33,621 nt of DNA, from positions 1 to 33,621 of the forward strand of contig JACMNE010000002.1 of NCBI GenBank assembly GCA_014378715.1. Reading direction: 5' to 3'. This stretch comes from Microbacteriaceae bacterium (GTDB taxonomy: Bacteria; Actinomycetota; Actinomycetes; Actinomycetales; Microbacteriaceae). A program made the translations under genes and the position numbers. Under the pieces are notes generated by a model. The model had not been told where the DNA came from, ran no database searches, and saw only the letters and a program-made list of their open reading frames with translations. Positions 7,853-15,861 of this stretch are shown here, one piece after another. Numbering within the stretch: position 1 is the stretch's first letter; every line of letters starts with the position of its first letter.

Positions 7853-9134
7853 GGCGGGCGCCGTGGGCGAGGGCGACAGCGCGCCACGCCCCCTCCGGGG
7901 TGTCGTCGAGGCCGACGGGCACGCAGGTCCAGCCGGCGTTGCTCAGGGCCTCGAGGGCGAGCGGATGTCGCGCGTGCACGATGAACGCGACCGCGAGGTC
8001 GAACCCGGCGCGCTGGGAGACGAGGTGCTCGAGGGTGGCCGGATCAGCGTCGGAGACGACGGCGAAGACCGAGCCGCGGGCCCGGTTGCGATTGGAGGAC
8101 GGGTCGGCCGCGAGTCCCCCGCCGGTCGCTCCGGTCGATTCGCTCAGCTCGATCGTGGCCAGGGTGCGCAGGAACGAGGCGACCGGCACGACGGGGGCGA
8201 GCTGACGCTGGGCGGTCTCGACGAACTCGACGGCGAAGCCACCGCGGGCGAGGTGCAGAGCGACGGAGGCGGCGAGAGCCAGGGCGAATTCGAAGGGGTC
8301 GCTCTCGGGCTCGTCCCTGTGACGGAAGAGGTCGGCGTCGGCGAATCCCGACCGCCGGGTGTCGAGGATCACGCGTGCTTCGGCGTGGCTGCGCGGCTCC
8401 TCCTGGCGCACCATCAGCTCGCCGTGGCGCGCGGTCGCCTTCCAGTGCACCCTGCGCATGGCGTCCCCGGTGCGGTACTCCCGGGTGGAGAGGTCATCGT
8501 CGCCGCCGATCGCGCGGCGCACGAGCATAGAGGCACCGTCAGAGGAGAGAATCGCGAGCCCGGTGTCTGGCAGCTCGCGCACGTCGGGGGTGACGACTAG
8601 CAGGTCGCGCTCCCCCACCGACACCTGACCGGTGGCGAAGCCGAACGGGTCGGCGATCACCACCCGCAACGGCCCGATCTCGAAAATCCCGCGGCGCGGT
8701 GCCGTGAGCTCGTAGGCGACGGTGGTGGTGTTGCCCGGCACCACGAGGCGGCCGCGACGGGCGGTGAGGGCCGTCAGGTACCGCGGCCGGGCGGTGCGCG
8801 CCGTCCAGGGCCGGGTGTCGGTCCACTCGAGCTCAGGGGTCGGGGTGGGGGCGAGGTTGACGATCTCCACGTCGACCCGACCCGGCTCGCCGACCGAGAG
8901 GATCTCGGGGGCGAACGACCGCGCGACGTCGAGCCTCAGTCGGCGGAAGCGGGCGAAGGCGACGGCGATCACGGGCAGCAGCGCCGTCAGCGAACCCAGG
9001 TAGAGAAGCTCGGGGCGATGCGCGAGATACGCGGCCACGATGCTGGCCGCCCCGACGGCGAGCATCCATTTTCCCCGGCCGGTCAGCCGGGTCGTACGGG
9101 CGGCACGACGGCGCCAGGGAAGTCGGACCTCCAT
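7842..9134 (-). CDS. DUF58 domain-containing membrane protein
   Basis: This 430-residue protein has a basic N-terminus, two closely spaced membrane segments at about residues 22-60, a region resembling an extracellular beta-sandwich, and then the DUF58 domain. The diagnostic block STREYRTGDAMRRVHWKATAR is seen at about residues 213-233, followed by HGELMVRQEEPR; the rest resembles a von Willebrand A fold. Proteins of this family are usually encoded with a MoxR ATPase and often a transglutaminase, exactly as here, and are thought to be chaperoned by MoxR; the biochemical role is unknown. The start ATG at 9134 lies 4 bases after the moxR stop, and the gene overlaps the tgpA-like start by 11 bases. 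Confidence 0.85.
   Translation of the reverse strand: MEVRLPWRRRAARTTRLTGRGKWMLAVGAASIVAAYLAHRPELLYLGSLTALLPVIAVAFARFRRLRLDVARSFAPEILSVGEPGRVDVEIVNLAPTPTPELEWTDTRPWTARTARPRYLTALTARRGRLVVPGNTTTVAYELTAPRRGIFEIGPLRVVIADPFGFATGQVSVGERDLLVVTPDVRELPDTGLAILSSDGASMLVRRAIGGDDDLSTREYRTGDAMRRVHWKATARHGELMVRQEEPRSHAEARVILDTRRSGFADADLFRHRDEPESDPFEFALALAASVALHLARGGFAVEFVETAQRQLAPVVPVASFLRTLATIELSESTGATGGGLAADPSSNRNRARGSVFAVVSDADPATLEHLVSQRAGFDLAVAFIVHARHPLALEALSNAGWTCVPVGLDDTPEGAWRAVALAHGARHAR
7960..7972 (+). repeat. iterated 13-mer copy, in the DUF58 gene
   Basis: Exact copy, opposite to the gene, read as RHPL; five more bases before it (GGGCG) match the copy in cofC. Confidence 0.9.
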
Positions 9135-9138
9135 CGGA

Positions 9139-10185
9139 TCAGGAGTCGCCGGCGGCACCGAGCGGCACCGGCGTCGCCGCGAGGATGCGGTAGATGACGT
9201 CGGCGAGGCTGCTCGTCGGGTGCGCGTTCGACCCTCCGGACACCAGCGTGGACGGGATGAGCCGGTGGGCGAGCACGGGAACGGCGAGGGCGTCGATGTC
9301 GTCGGGGAGCACGAACTCGCGCCCGTCGAGGGCGGCGCGGGCCTTCGCCGCACGCACGAGCTGGAGTGTCGCCCGCGGGCTCGCGCCCAGGCGCAGGTCC
9401 CGGTCGTGGCGGGTGGCCTGCGCGATCGCGACCGCGTACTGCTCGACGGCGCGGGAGACGTAGACCTGGCGCACGGCATGGATCATGGCGAGCAGCTGCT
9501 CGGAGTCGACGACCGGGGTGAGGAGGTTGAGCGGGCTGCCGGTCTCCCGCTGGCGGAGCATGGCGAGCTCGGCCGCGGCGTCGGGGTAGCCCATGGAGAT
9601 GCGGATCATAAACCGGTCGCGCTGCGCCTCGGGGAGCGGGTAGGTGCCCTCCATCTCGACGGGGTTCTGCGTCGCGACGACGGTGAACGGCGGCTCAAGC
9701 GGGTAGGTGATGCCGTCGACGGTGACCTGGCGCTCCTCCATGCTCTCGAGCAGCGCGGACTGGGTCTTGGGGCTCGCCCGGTTGATCTCGTCGCCGATGA
9801 CGATGTTGGCGAAGATGGGGCCGGTCTTGAACTCGAACTCACGGTCGGCCTGGTTGAAGATCGACACCCCGGTGATGTCGGACGGCAGCAGGTCGGGGGT
9901 GAACTGGATGCGGTTGACCGAGCAGTCGACCGACCTGGCGAGCGCCCTGGCCAGCATGGTCTTGCCGACGCCTGGCACGTCCTCGATCAGTAGGTGGCCC
10001 TCGGCCAAAAGGACGGTGAGGGCCAGCTCGACCGCGCCGCGCTTGCCGTCGATGACCTTCTCGATGCTGCCGATGATCGCGGAGCTCATGGCCTGGAACG
10101 CGACCGCCGTGAGGGGGGCCGGGGGGAGGTCCAGGGGGGAGAAGACGCTGTCGTGGTCGACTCGACCGGGAATGCTGCTCACCAT
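9139..10185 (-). CDS. MoxR-family AAA+ ATPase
   Basis: This 348-residue AAA+ ATPase of the MoxR family probably acts as a chaperone that activates its DUF58 partner. Walker A is EDVPGVGKTMLARAL at about residues 68-82; Walker B is VIGDEINRASPKTQSALLE at about 130-148, with the MoxR-typical INRA; sensor 1 lies in VVATQNPVEMEGTYPLPEAQ, and a C-terminal lid domain follows with a GASPRATLQL segment. The ATG at 10185 has GGAGG upstream, only 3 bases away; the next codon, GTG, would have better spacing (6), so the true start is uncertain by one codon. It is the first gene of the minus-strand moxR, DUF58, tgpA-like, cofC operon and is divergent from the rhodanese-like gene, with a candidate operator between them. 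Confidence 0.92.
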   Translation of the reverse strand: MVSSIPGRVDHDSVFSPLDLPPAPLTAVAFQAMSSAIIGSIEKVIDGKRGAVELALTVLLAEGHLLIEDVPGVGKTMLARALARSVDCSVNRIQFTPDLLPSDITGVSIFNQADREFEFKTGPIFANIVIGDEINRASPKTQSALLESMEERQVTVDGITYPLEPPFTVVATQNPVEMEGTYPLPEAQRDRFMIRISMGYPDAAAELAMLRQRETGSPLNLLTPVVDSEQLLAMIHAVRQVYVSRAVEQYAVAIAQATRHDRDLRLGASPRATLQLVRAAKARAALDGREFVLPDDIDALAVPVLAHRLIPSTLVSGGSNAHPTSSLADVIYRILAATPVPLGAAGDS

Positions 10186-10209
10186 TGACCTCCGGGTTGG
10201 CGGTGCGTG

Positions 10210-10240
10210 TTGCCAGAAGTCTGCCAGATGCTTCTGGCAA
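10210..10240. promoter_or_regulatory. candidate operator between moxR and the rhodanese-like gene
   Basis: A perfect 10-bp inverted repeat, TTGCCAGAAG (10210-10219) and CTTCTGGCAA (10231-10240), encloses 11 bases that contain another TGCCAGA in direct orientation (10222-10228). Three half-sites of the same word in 31 bases in a divergent promoter region suggest a protein-binding site. The right end is 97 bases before the proposed GTG at 10338 and the left end 24 bases before the moxR ATG, a position suited to control of moxR. Confidence 0.5.
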
Positions 10241-10337
10241 AGCCCTCTGTGTGTTTGTCGTGTGCGGGCTGGACGAACGTGACGATGTGTGTCCCGCTCC
10301 CTGGGTAGTGTCGGTGGTGCGCCGTAGCGTGGTGCGG

Positions 10338-11183
10338 GTGACCGATTACCCCGCTCCGCAGCTGTACTCGCCCGTTGTCTCGACCCAGTGGCTCGCCGAC
10401 CACCTCGGCGCCGACCGTCTCGTCGTCGTCGATACGACGGTGATCCCCGGCGCCCTGAGCACACCTGGATCCCTGTCCTGGGCGAGCGGCGCCGACCGGT
10501 TCGCGGCCGGGCAGGTGCCAGGCGCCGTGTTCGCTGACCTGCTCGGCACCTTCGCGGGCCCCGACGGCGGCGCCCCGTTCGCCCGCCCCTCCGCCACCCG
10601 GTTCGAGGCCGCGACATCTGCCCTGGGCATCGACAACGCCACGACCGTCATCGTCTATGACGCAGCGGACGGGCGCTGGGCGTGCCGCCTGTGGTGGCTG
10701 TTCCGCACCTTCGGATACGACTCCGTCGCGGTGCTCGACGGCGGCCTGCCCTCCTGGACGGCGGAGGGGCGAACCCTCGGCACCGGCCTCTCGGTGCCGC
10801 ACCCCTCGACGTTCACCGCGCACCCGCGCGAGCATCTCTGGGTCGACCGCGCCTACGTCGACTCGGTGGTGGCCGGCCTCACCGACGCCGCGCTTCTCGG
10901 CACAAACGTGCCGGCCGATGGAGCACTCGCCCGCCCGGTCCGGGTGCCTGGCAGCGTCGAGATCGCTGCGGCTGACCTCGTGGCGGCAGGCTCCGGCGAG
11001 TTCCTGGGCGAGCGGATGTTGCGGGAGCGGCTCGCCCCGGCGCTGGGCCGCCGTGTTGTGGCGTTCGGGTCGACCGGGGCGGTCACCGCGGCGCTGGCCC
11101 TCGCGCTGATCGGCGAGCACGACGTGGCACTGTTCGACGGGGCGCCTTACGGCTGGATGGCGGAGGCCGTCCCGGCGGCGTAG
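10338..11183 (+). CDS. rhodanese-like sulfurtransferase homologue, probably lacking the catalytic cysteine
   Basis: A two-domain rhodanese-type protein of 281 residues from the GTG at 10338. The first domain shows [16 protein letters not shown]-like [11 protein letters not shown], and the interdomain pattern [33 protein letters not shown] of thiosulfate/mercaptopyruvate sulfurtransferases. In the second domain the loop that normally reads Y-C-G-S-G-V-T-A is [11 protein letters not shown], with no cysteine; the only Cys in the protein (WACR) is in the inactive first domain. The second domain also looks shortened and poorly conserved around its CH2A region. It may bind rather than transfer sulfur, or be decaying. 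Its 3' end overlaps that of the convergent cofE by 37 bases. In-frame GTG codons upstream leave the start uncertain. Confidence 0.8.
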   Translation: MTDYPAPQLYSPVVSTQWLADHLGADRLVVVDTTVIPGALSTPGSLSWASGADRFAAGQVPGAVFADLLGTFAGPDGGAPFARPSATRFEAATSALGIDNATTVIVYDAADGRWACRLWWLFRTFGYDSVAVLDGGLPSWTAEGRTLGTGLSVPHPSTFTAHPREHLWVDRAYVDSVVAGLTDAALLGTNVPADGALARPVRVPGSVEIAAADLVAAGSGEFLGERMLRERLAPALGRRVVAFGSTGAVTAALALALIGEHDVALFDGAPYGWMAEAVPAA

Positions 11184-11989
11184 CCCTCGGCGAAGCCCTC
11201 CGCGTGGCCGGCGGCCTGCCCAAGCTCACGCCCCTGTTCCAGGCCCTGTGCGATCGCCTCGTCGGTACCGAGCCGAAACATGTCGGTGGGGCCCGTACGC
11301 ACGAGCGCGCGGGCCCCCGGCGCGTCGAGGGTGGTGACGAAACGGGCGAGCCCGCGCACGATCGCGACCGGCAGCCCGGCCGCCTTGCCCTTGACGAGGT
11401 CGGTCAGGCCGGCGATCTCGTCGGCGACGGCCGGGACGGTGACGTCGAGGGTGCGGCCCTGCGCGTCGGTCGAGCCGCGGAGGTCGTCGACAACGAGTAC
11501 CCCGGCCGCGCCGATCGCGGCATCCGTCTGGCCCTCGCGCCAGGCCCGGCCGAGGGTGTCGCTCACCACGACCCCGATCGTGACGCCGAACCGTGCGCGC
11601 CAGGCGGCACAGAGCGCCCGTGCCGAGGCGTCGGGGTCCACGGGCAGCAGCAGCACGGTGCCCTCCGGGGTGTTGCTGGAGTCGACGCCGGCGGCAGCGG
11701 CAACCACCCCAAGGCGGTTCTCCACGATCCGGGTGACCCCGTGCCCGTGAGCGCGGCTCGCCACGACCCGCACGGTCTCGGCCGTGATGGCCTCCTCGCG
11801 GTCGGCGGCGACGACGAACCGCCCCTCGGCCTTCGAGATCACTTTGCTGGTTACGACAACGATGTCACCCTCGACGGGTCGGTCGCCGTCCGCGGCTGCC
11901 GCCATCGCGTCTCCGATCACCCGCGCCAGGTCGTCCCCGCCGACGATCTCCGGGATCCCGCCGATCGCCCACGCCGAGACCCGCGGCAC
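11147..11989 (-). CDS. cofE: coenzyme F420-0:L-glutamate ligase (CofE)
   Basis: CofE adds L-glutamates to F420-0 using GTP, the final step that gives usable F420. The protein (280 residues from the proposed GTG at 11989) has the family blocks [29 protein letters not shown], the ENRLGVV and [19 protein letters not shown] segments, and [21 protein letters not shown] with the metal and substrate residues. It stops soon after [13 protein letters not shown]. It lacks the second, nitroreductase-like domain of mycobacterial FbiB and has instead a 35-residue Gly/Ala/Glu tail ([20 protein letters not shown]). The start is uncertain: GTG at 11989 is 32 bases after the LLM stop and has a poor ribosome site; a CTG at 12025 would overlap that stop. 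It is the last gene of the minus-strand run that includes the F420-dependent oxidoreductase. Confidence 0.9.
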   Translation of the reverse strand: MPRVSAWAIGGIPEIVGGDDLARVIGDAMAAAADGDRPVEGDIVVVTSKVISKAEGRFVVAADREEAITAETVRVVASRAHGHGVTRIVENRLGVVAAAAGVDSSNTPEGTVLLLPVDPDASARALCAAWRARFGVTIGVVVSDTLGRAWREGQTDAAIGAAGVLVVDDLRGSTDAQGRTLDVTVPAVADEIAGLTDLVKGKAAGLPVAIVRGLARFVTTLDAPGARALVRTGPTDMFRLGTDEAIAQGLEQGRELGQAAGHAEGFAEGYAAGTASAIQP

Positions 11990-12021
11990 GGGTGCGGGCA
12001 GACCGGGCGTTCCTGCCGCGC

Positions 12022-13023
12022 TCAGCGGTGCAGCTTCGGAAGCACGTCGCGCGCGAACACGTCGATCCACTGGCGCTGGTTGCGGCCGACGTTGTGCAGG
12101 TAGATGCGGTCGAAGCCGAGATCGGCGAAGCGCTGGATGTACTCGCGGTGCTTGTCGGGGTCGGCCGAGATGATCATCCGGCCCTCGAAGTCCTCTGGAC
12201 GCACGAGCTTGGCCATCTGCTCGAGTTCGAACGGCGAGCGGATGTCGCCCTTCGGGAACTTCATCCCGCCGTTGGGCCACTCGACGAGCGCGTTGGTCAG
12301 CGCCTGTTCGTCGGTCTCGGCCCAGCTCATGTGCAGCTGCAGCACCTTCGGCATTGTCGACGGGTCCTTGCCGGCCTCGCGGGCACCCTCGTCGAACTTG
12401 CCGAAGAGCATCGACACCTTCTCGAGCGGCGCGCCGACGGTGATGAGCCCATCGGTGTGGCGGCCGGCGCGCTTGGCGGTGACCGGCCCCGCGGTGGCGA
12501 CGAGGATCTCGGGGGCCACCTCCGGCATGGTCCAGAGGCGGGTGGACTCGAGCTTGTAGAACTGCCCGGAGTGCTTGGTGTCCTTGCCGGCGAGCGACGC
12601 GGTGAAGAGCTTGTTGATGATCTCGATGGCCTCGAACATGCGGTTGATGCGCTCGGGGGCCTCGGGCCAGTAGCCTCCGACGATGTGCTCATTGAGGGCC
12701 TCGCCCGAGCCGAGTCCCAGCCAGTGCCGGCCCGGGTACATCGCGGCGAGCGTGGCGCTCGCCTGCGCGACCATCGCGGGGTGCCAGCGGAAGGTGGGCG
12801 CGGTCACGCCGGGGCCGAAGTCCCCGGTGGTGCGCTCCCCCACAGCGGCGAGCACGTTCCAGACGAAGGCGCTCTGCCCCTGGGCCGGCACCCAGGGCTG
12901 GAAGTGGTCAGCGGCCATGACCCCCGAGAACCCCCTGCTCTCGGCGTAGGCGCTCAGCGCGACGGCCTCGGTCGGGTGAAACTGCTCGAGCATCGCCGCG
13001 TAGCCGATCTGCAAACCTGTCAT
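12022..13023 (-). CDS. LLM-class F420-dependent oxidoreductase, G6PDH family
   Basis: A 333-residue TIM-barrel flavin-like oxidoreductase that uses F420. Recalled alignment with mycobacterial F420-dependent glucose-6-phosphate dehydrogenase is nearly gap-free at the start: Asp39, His40 and Trp44 in AADHFQPW coincide with the catalytic and F420-binding residues, and Glu108 in [10 protein letters not shown] with the catalytic Glu109. Of the residues that bind the sugar phosphate in that enzyme, an Arg (FEGRMII) and a Lys (FPKGD) can be matched, but the Lys expected near VGAPLEKV is not in the same place, so glucose-6-phosphate is not assured as substrate. A good ribosome site (AGGATGAGGG) precedes the ATG at 13023. 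It lies 54 bases after coaD and directly before cofE, consistent with an F420-linked role. Confidence 0.88.
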   Translation of the reverse strand: MTGLQIGYAAMLEQFHPTEAVALSAYAESRGFSGVMAADHFQPWVPAQGQSAFVWNVLAAVGERTTGDFGPGVTAPTFRWHPAMVAQASATLAAMYPGRHWLGLGSGEALNEHIVGGYWPEAPERINRMFEAIEIINKLFTASLAGKDTKHSGQFYKLESTRLWTMPEVAPEILVATAGPVTAKRAGRHTDGLITVGAPLEKVSMLFGKFDEGAREAGKDPSTMPKVLQLHMSWAETDEQALTNALVEWPNGGMKFPKGDIRSPFELEQMAKLVRPEDFEGRMIISADPDKHREYIQRFADLGFDRIYLHNVGRNQRQWIDVFARDVLPKLHR

Positions 13024-13077
13024 GCCCTCATCCTGCCACTCCCGCCCGCGAGGCGGGGTGGCTCGGCGGCGGGCGCC

Positions 13078-13569
13078 TCAGGCGCGGGCGGGCGACTGCA
13101 GAAAGTTGGCGACGGCGGCCGGCACATAGGGGGCCACGTCGCCGCCGAGCGAGGCGACCTGCCGCACGAGTGAGCTCGAGACGTGGGCATGCGCGGGGTC
13201 GGGCAGCATGAACACCGTCTCGACACCGGCCAGGTTGCGGTTGACGATCGCCATCGGCGTCTCGTAGGCCACGTCGACCTGTGAGCGCACACCCTTGACG
13301 AGCACGCTGGCCCCGACATCGGTGCAGTAGTCGACGAGCAGGCCGACGCTCCACGAGGTGACTTTGATCGTGCCCTCGAACCCGGCGTCGGAGATCGACT
13401 TCTCGATCAGGGCGACCCGCTGCGCGACCGGCAGCAGCGCCGCCTTGGAGGGGTTGTGCACCACGAGCACATGGATCTCGTCGAAGATGTGCGCCGCGCG
13501 TTCGATCACATCCAGGTGACCGAGGGTCACGGGGTCGAAGGAACCAGGGACAACGGCGATCCTGTGCAT
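13078..13569 (-). CDS. coaD: phosphopantetheine adenylyltransferase
   Basis: CoaD transfers AMP from ATP to 4'-phosphopantetheine in coenzyme A synthesis. The 163-residue protein has the usual length and the motifs [20 protein letters not shown] at residues 6-25 (nucleotidyltransferase T-x-GH), [13 protein letters not shown] at about 91-103, and [14 protein letters not shown] near 129-142, the ISSS/T-x-x-R class motif. The ATG at 13569 follows the recG stop by 46 bases on the same strand. The recG-coaD pairing is common in actinobacteria; here rsmD, often between or beside them, is 5 kb away on the other strand. Confidence 0.95.
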   Translation of the reverse strand: MHRIAVVPGSFDPVTLGHLDVIERAAHIFDEIHVLVVHNPSKAALLPVAQRVALIEKSISDAGFEGTIKVTSWSVGLLVDYCTDVGASVLVKGVRSQVDVAYETPMAIVNRNLAGVETVFMLPDPAHAHVSSSLVRQVASLGGDVAPYVPAAVANFLQSPARA

Positions 13570-13615
13570 TTGTGTACCCTATCCGGCCCAGGTTGCGAGC
13601 TTGTGTCGCGCCCTC

Positions 13616-15793
13616 TCAATTCTTCGCGAGGAAGTCGCGGCTCGCCTCGTCGAGGCGGCGGGCGAGGGCAGCCTTCATCAGCGGATGTCGCGACAGCAGC
13701 GGGTCGGATTGGAGGATCTCCGCGGCGATCGAGCGCGCCTCGGCGATCAGCGGGCCATCCTTCGCCACCCGCAGGACACGCAGCGACGACCGACCGCCGG
13801 ACTGGCTTCTGCCGAGCACGTCGCCCTCCCTGCGCAGCTCGAGGTCCTTCTCGGCGAGCTCGAAGCCGTCAAGGGTTGCGGCGACGGCCTCGACGCGTGC
13901 CCTGGCGAGGGTCTCCGGCACGGCGCGCGTCACCATCAGGCAGAGTCCGGGGACCATCCCCCGGCCGACCCGGCCGCGGAGCTGGTGCAGCTGTGAGACT
14001 CCGAAGCGGTCGGCGTCGAGGATGACCATGGCCGAGGCGTTCGGCACGTCGACCCCGACTTCGATGACGGTGGTGGCGACGAGCACGTCGATCTCCCCTC
14101 CGGCGAAGGCCCGCATGACGGCGTCCTTCGTCTCGCTCGGCATCCGACCGTGCAGGATCTCGATGCGGAGCAGGGAGAGCGTGGGGTGCGCCTGCAGCTC
14201 GGCGAGCACGTCGGTGACGTTGGCGCGGGGCGCCGCGACGTCCTCCGCCGCACTGGCCTCGTCCTCCGGCAGCTCGAGCTCCTCCTCGGTGGAGAGGGTG
14301 CTGTCGATGGCTGGGCAGACGATGAATGCCTGCCGTCCGACCGCCACCTCCTCGGCGACGCGCTGCCAGACCCGGTCGATCCAGCCGGGCTTCTCGGCGA
14401 GGGGCACCACATGGCTGACGATCGGGATGCGCCCGACCGGCAGCTCGGCGATGGTGGACACGTCGAGGTCGCCGAAGACCGTCATCGCCACGGTGCGCGG
14501 GATCGGCGTCGCCGTGAGCACGAGCACGTGGGGCGGGTTCTGTCCCTTGCGGCGCAGCGTCTCGCGCTGCTCGACCCCGAACCGATGCTGCTCGTCGACG
14601 ACGATGAGCCCGAGGTCGAAGAAACCGACGCTCTCGCTGAGCAGCGCGTGGGTGCCGACGACGATGCGCGCCTGCCCGGTGACGGCCGCGAGCATCGCCC
14701 TGCGGCGCACGGCAGCCGGCATCTGGCCGGTGATGAGGGTGGGCATGAGGGTGGCGGCGAGGTCGGGCCCGAGAGTCTTCACAATCGAGCGGAGATGCTG
14801 GCCGGCGAGCACCTCGGTGGGGGCGAGCAGCGCCGACTGGCCGCCGGACTCGGCCACGGCCAGCATCCCGCGGAGGGCGACGAGGGTCTTGCCGGAGCCG
14901 ACCTCGCCCTGCACCAGCCGGTTCATCGGCACCGCCGCGGCGAGGTCGTTCGCGATCGCCGCACCGACGCGCTCCTGGTCCCCGGTGAGTGTGAACGGCA
15001 TCACGGCGTCGAAGCGTTCGAGGAGACCGCCCGGCTCGGGGATGCGCGGCTCGGCGAGCTGCAGGCGCACGATCGCTCGCTGCTCGAGCAGGGCGGCCTG
15101 GAGCAGGAACGCCTCCTGGAATTTCAGCGCCTTGCGGGCGCGACCCCAGTCGGCGTCCTTCACGGGGCGGTGGATGAGCTCGATGGCCCGCGAGTAGTCG
15201 AGCAGGGTGCGGGAGAGCCGCACCGACTCGGGCACGGGGTCGTCCAGGATGCCGATCGAGTCGAGCACCACGGCGAGCGCCTTCTGGATCTGCCAGGAGG
15301 CGACGCTGGAGGTGGCGGCGTAGATGGGCAGCGGCGCCTCGGCCCAGGCCATCGCCTCGTCCGCACTCCGCTCGGTGTCGGGCGGGAAGAGCTCGTAGGT
15401 GGGGTGGGTGAGCTGGCGGGTACCCCGGTAGTCGGTGACCTTGCCGGCGAAGATGCCGCGCGCGCCGGTGATGAGCTCGTTCTTGCGGAACCGCTGGTTG
15501 AAGAAGGTGAGGGTGAGGATCCCGGTACCATCGCTGATGCGCACCTCGAGGATGCTGCCGCTGCGGGCCTTCATCGATCGCTCGCTCGAGCCGAGGACCT
15601 GGGCGACGATCGTGACGTTCTCGTCGGTCGGGAGCTCGTCCACCGCGGTCAGCTCGCCGTGCTTCTCGTACCGTCGCGGGTAGTGGCTGAGCAGGTCGCC
15701 GACGGTCTCGAGCCCCAGGCCCTTCTTCATGGCCGCGGCGGTGCGGCCGCCGAGCGCGGTGCTCAGCTTGGCGTCGAGGGGCGATTCGGGCAT
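13616..15793 (-). CDS. recG: ATP-dependent DNA helicase RecG
   Basis: RecG remodels stalled replication forks and Holliday junctions. The 725-residue protein is of normal length. Residues 1-150 form the wedge and OB-like region (SILEVRISDGTGILTLTFFNQ); the helicase core has Walker A QGEVGSGKTLVAL at 295-307, TPTEV-like APTEVLAGQHLRSI near 324-337, the DEQHRFG motif at 400-406, and LTATPIPRT after it; the second RecA-like domain includes TTVIEVGVDVPNA and QLHQLRGRVGRG. The ATG at 15793 is the first Met of the conserved region. An exact copy of the iterated 13-base word near the 3' end is read as RHPL. It is followed by coaD after 46 bases and preceded by corA after 68 bases on the same strand. 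Confidence 0.96.
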   Translation of the reverse strand: MPESPLDAKLSTALGGRTAAAMKKGLGLETVGDLLSHYPRRYEKHGELTAVDELPTDENVTIVAQVLGSSERSMKARSGSILEVRISDGTGILTLTFFNQRFRKNELITGARGIFAGKVTDYRGTRQLTHPTYELFPPDTERSADEAMAWAEAPLPIYAATSSVASWQIQKALAVVLDSIGILDDPVPESVRLSRTLLDYSRAIELIHRPVKDADWGRARKALKFQEAFLLQAALLEQRAIVRLQLAEPRIPEPGGLLERFDAVMPFTLTGDQERVGAAIANDLAAAVPMNRLVQGEVGSGKTLVALRGMLAVAESGGQSALLAPTEVLAGQHLRSIVKTLGPDLAATLMPTLITGQMPAAVRRRAMLAAVTGQARIVVGTHALLSESVGFFDLGLIVVDEQHRFGVEQRETLRRKGQNPPHVLVLTATPIPRTVAMTVFGDLDVSTIAELPVGRIPIVSHVVPLAEKPGWIDRVWQRVAEEVAVGRQAFIVCPAIDSTLSTEEELELPEDEASAAEDVAAPRANVTDVLAELQAHPTLSLLRIEILHGRMPSETKDAVMRAFAGGEIDVLVATTVIEVGVDVPNASAMVILDADRFGVSQLHQLRGRVGRGMVPGLCLMVTRAVPETLARARVEAVAATLDGFELAEKDLELRREGDVLGRSQSGGRSSLRVLRVAKDGPLIAEARSIAAEILQSDPLLSRHPLMKAALARRLDEASRDFLAKN
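13680..13692 (+). repeat. iterated 13-mer copy, in recG
   Basis: Exact copy near the 3' end of recG, opposite to the gene, read as RHPL. Confidence 0.9.
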
Positions 15794-15829
15794 GGTCCGA
15801 TGCTATTCGCCCGCGCCGACACCACCCGC

Positions 15830-15842
15830 CGCGACATCCGCT
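15830..15842 (-). repeat. iterated 13-mer copy, between recG and corA
   Basis: Exact copy lying in the 68-bp gap between the two minus-strand genes; one of only three exact copies outside genes. Confidence 0.9.
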
Positions 15843-15861
15843 GGCCAGGGCCAGCCGCCGG

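Noticed and set aside
12026-12280. An upstream Met start for cofE
   Set aside because: It would place 97 extra residues inside the LLM gene in an antisense-like composition with no CofE similarity; GTG at 11989 fits the family start.
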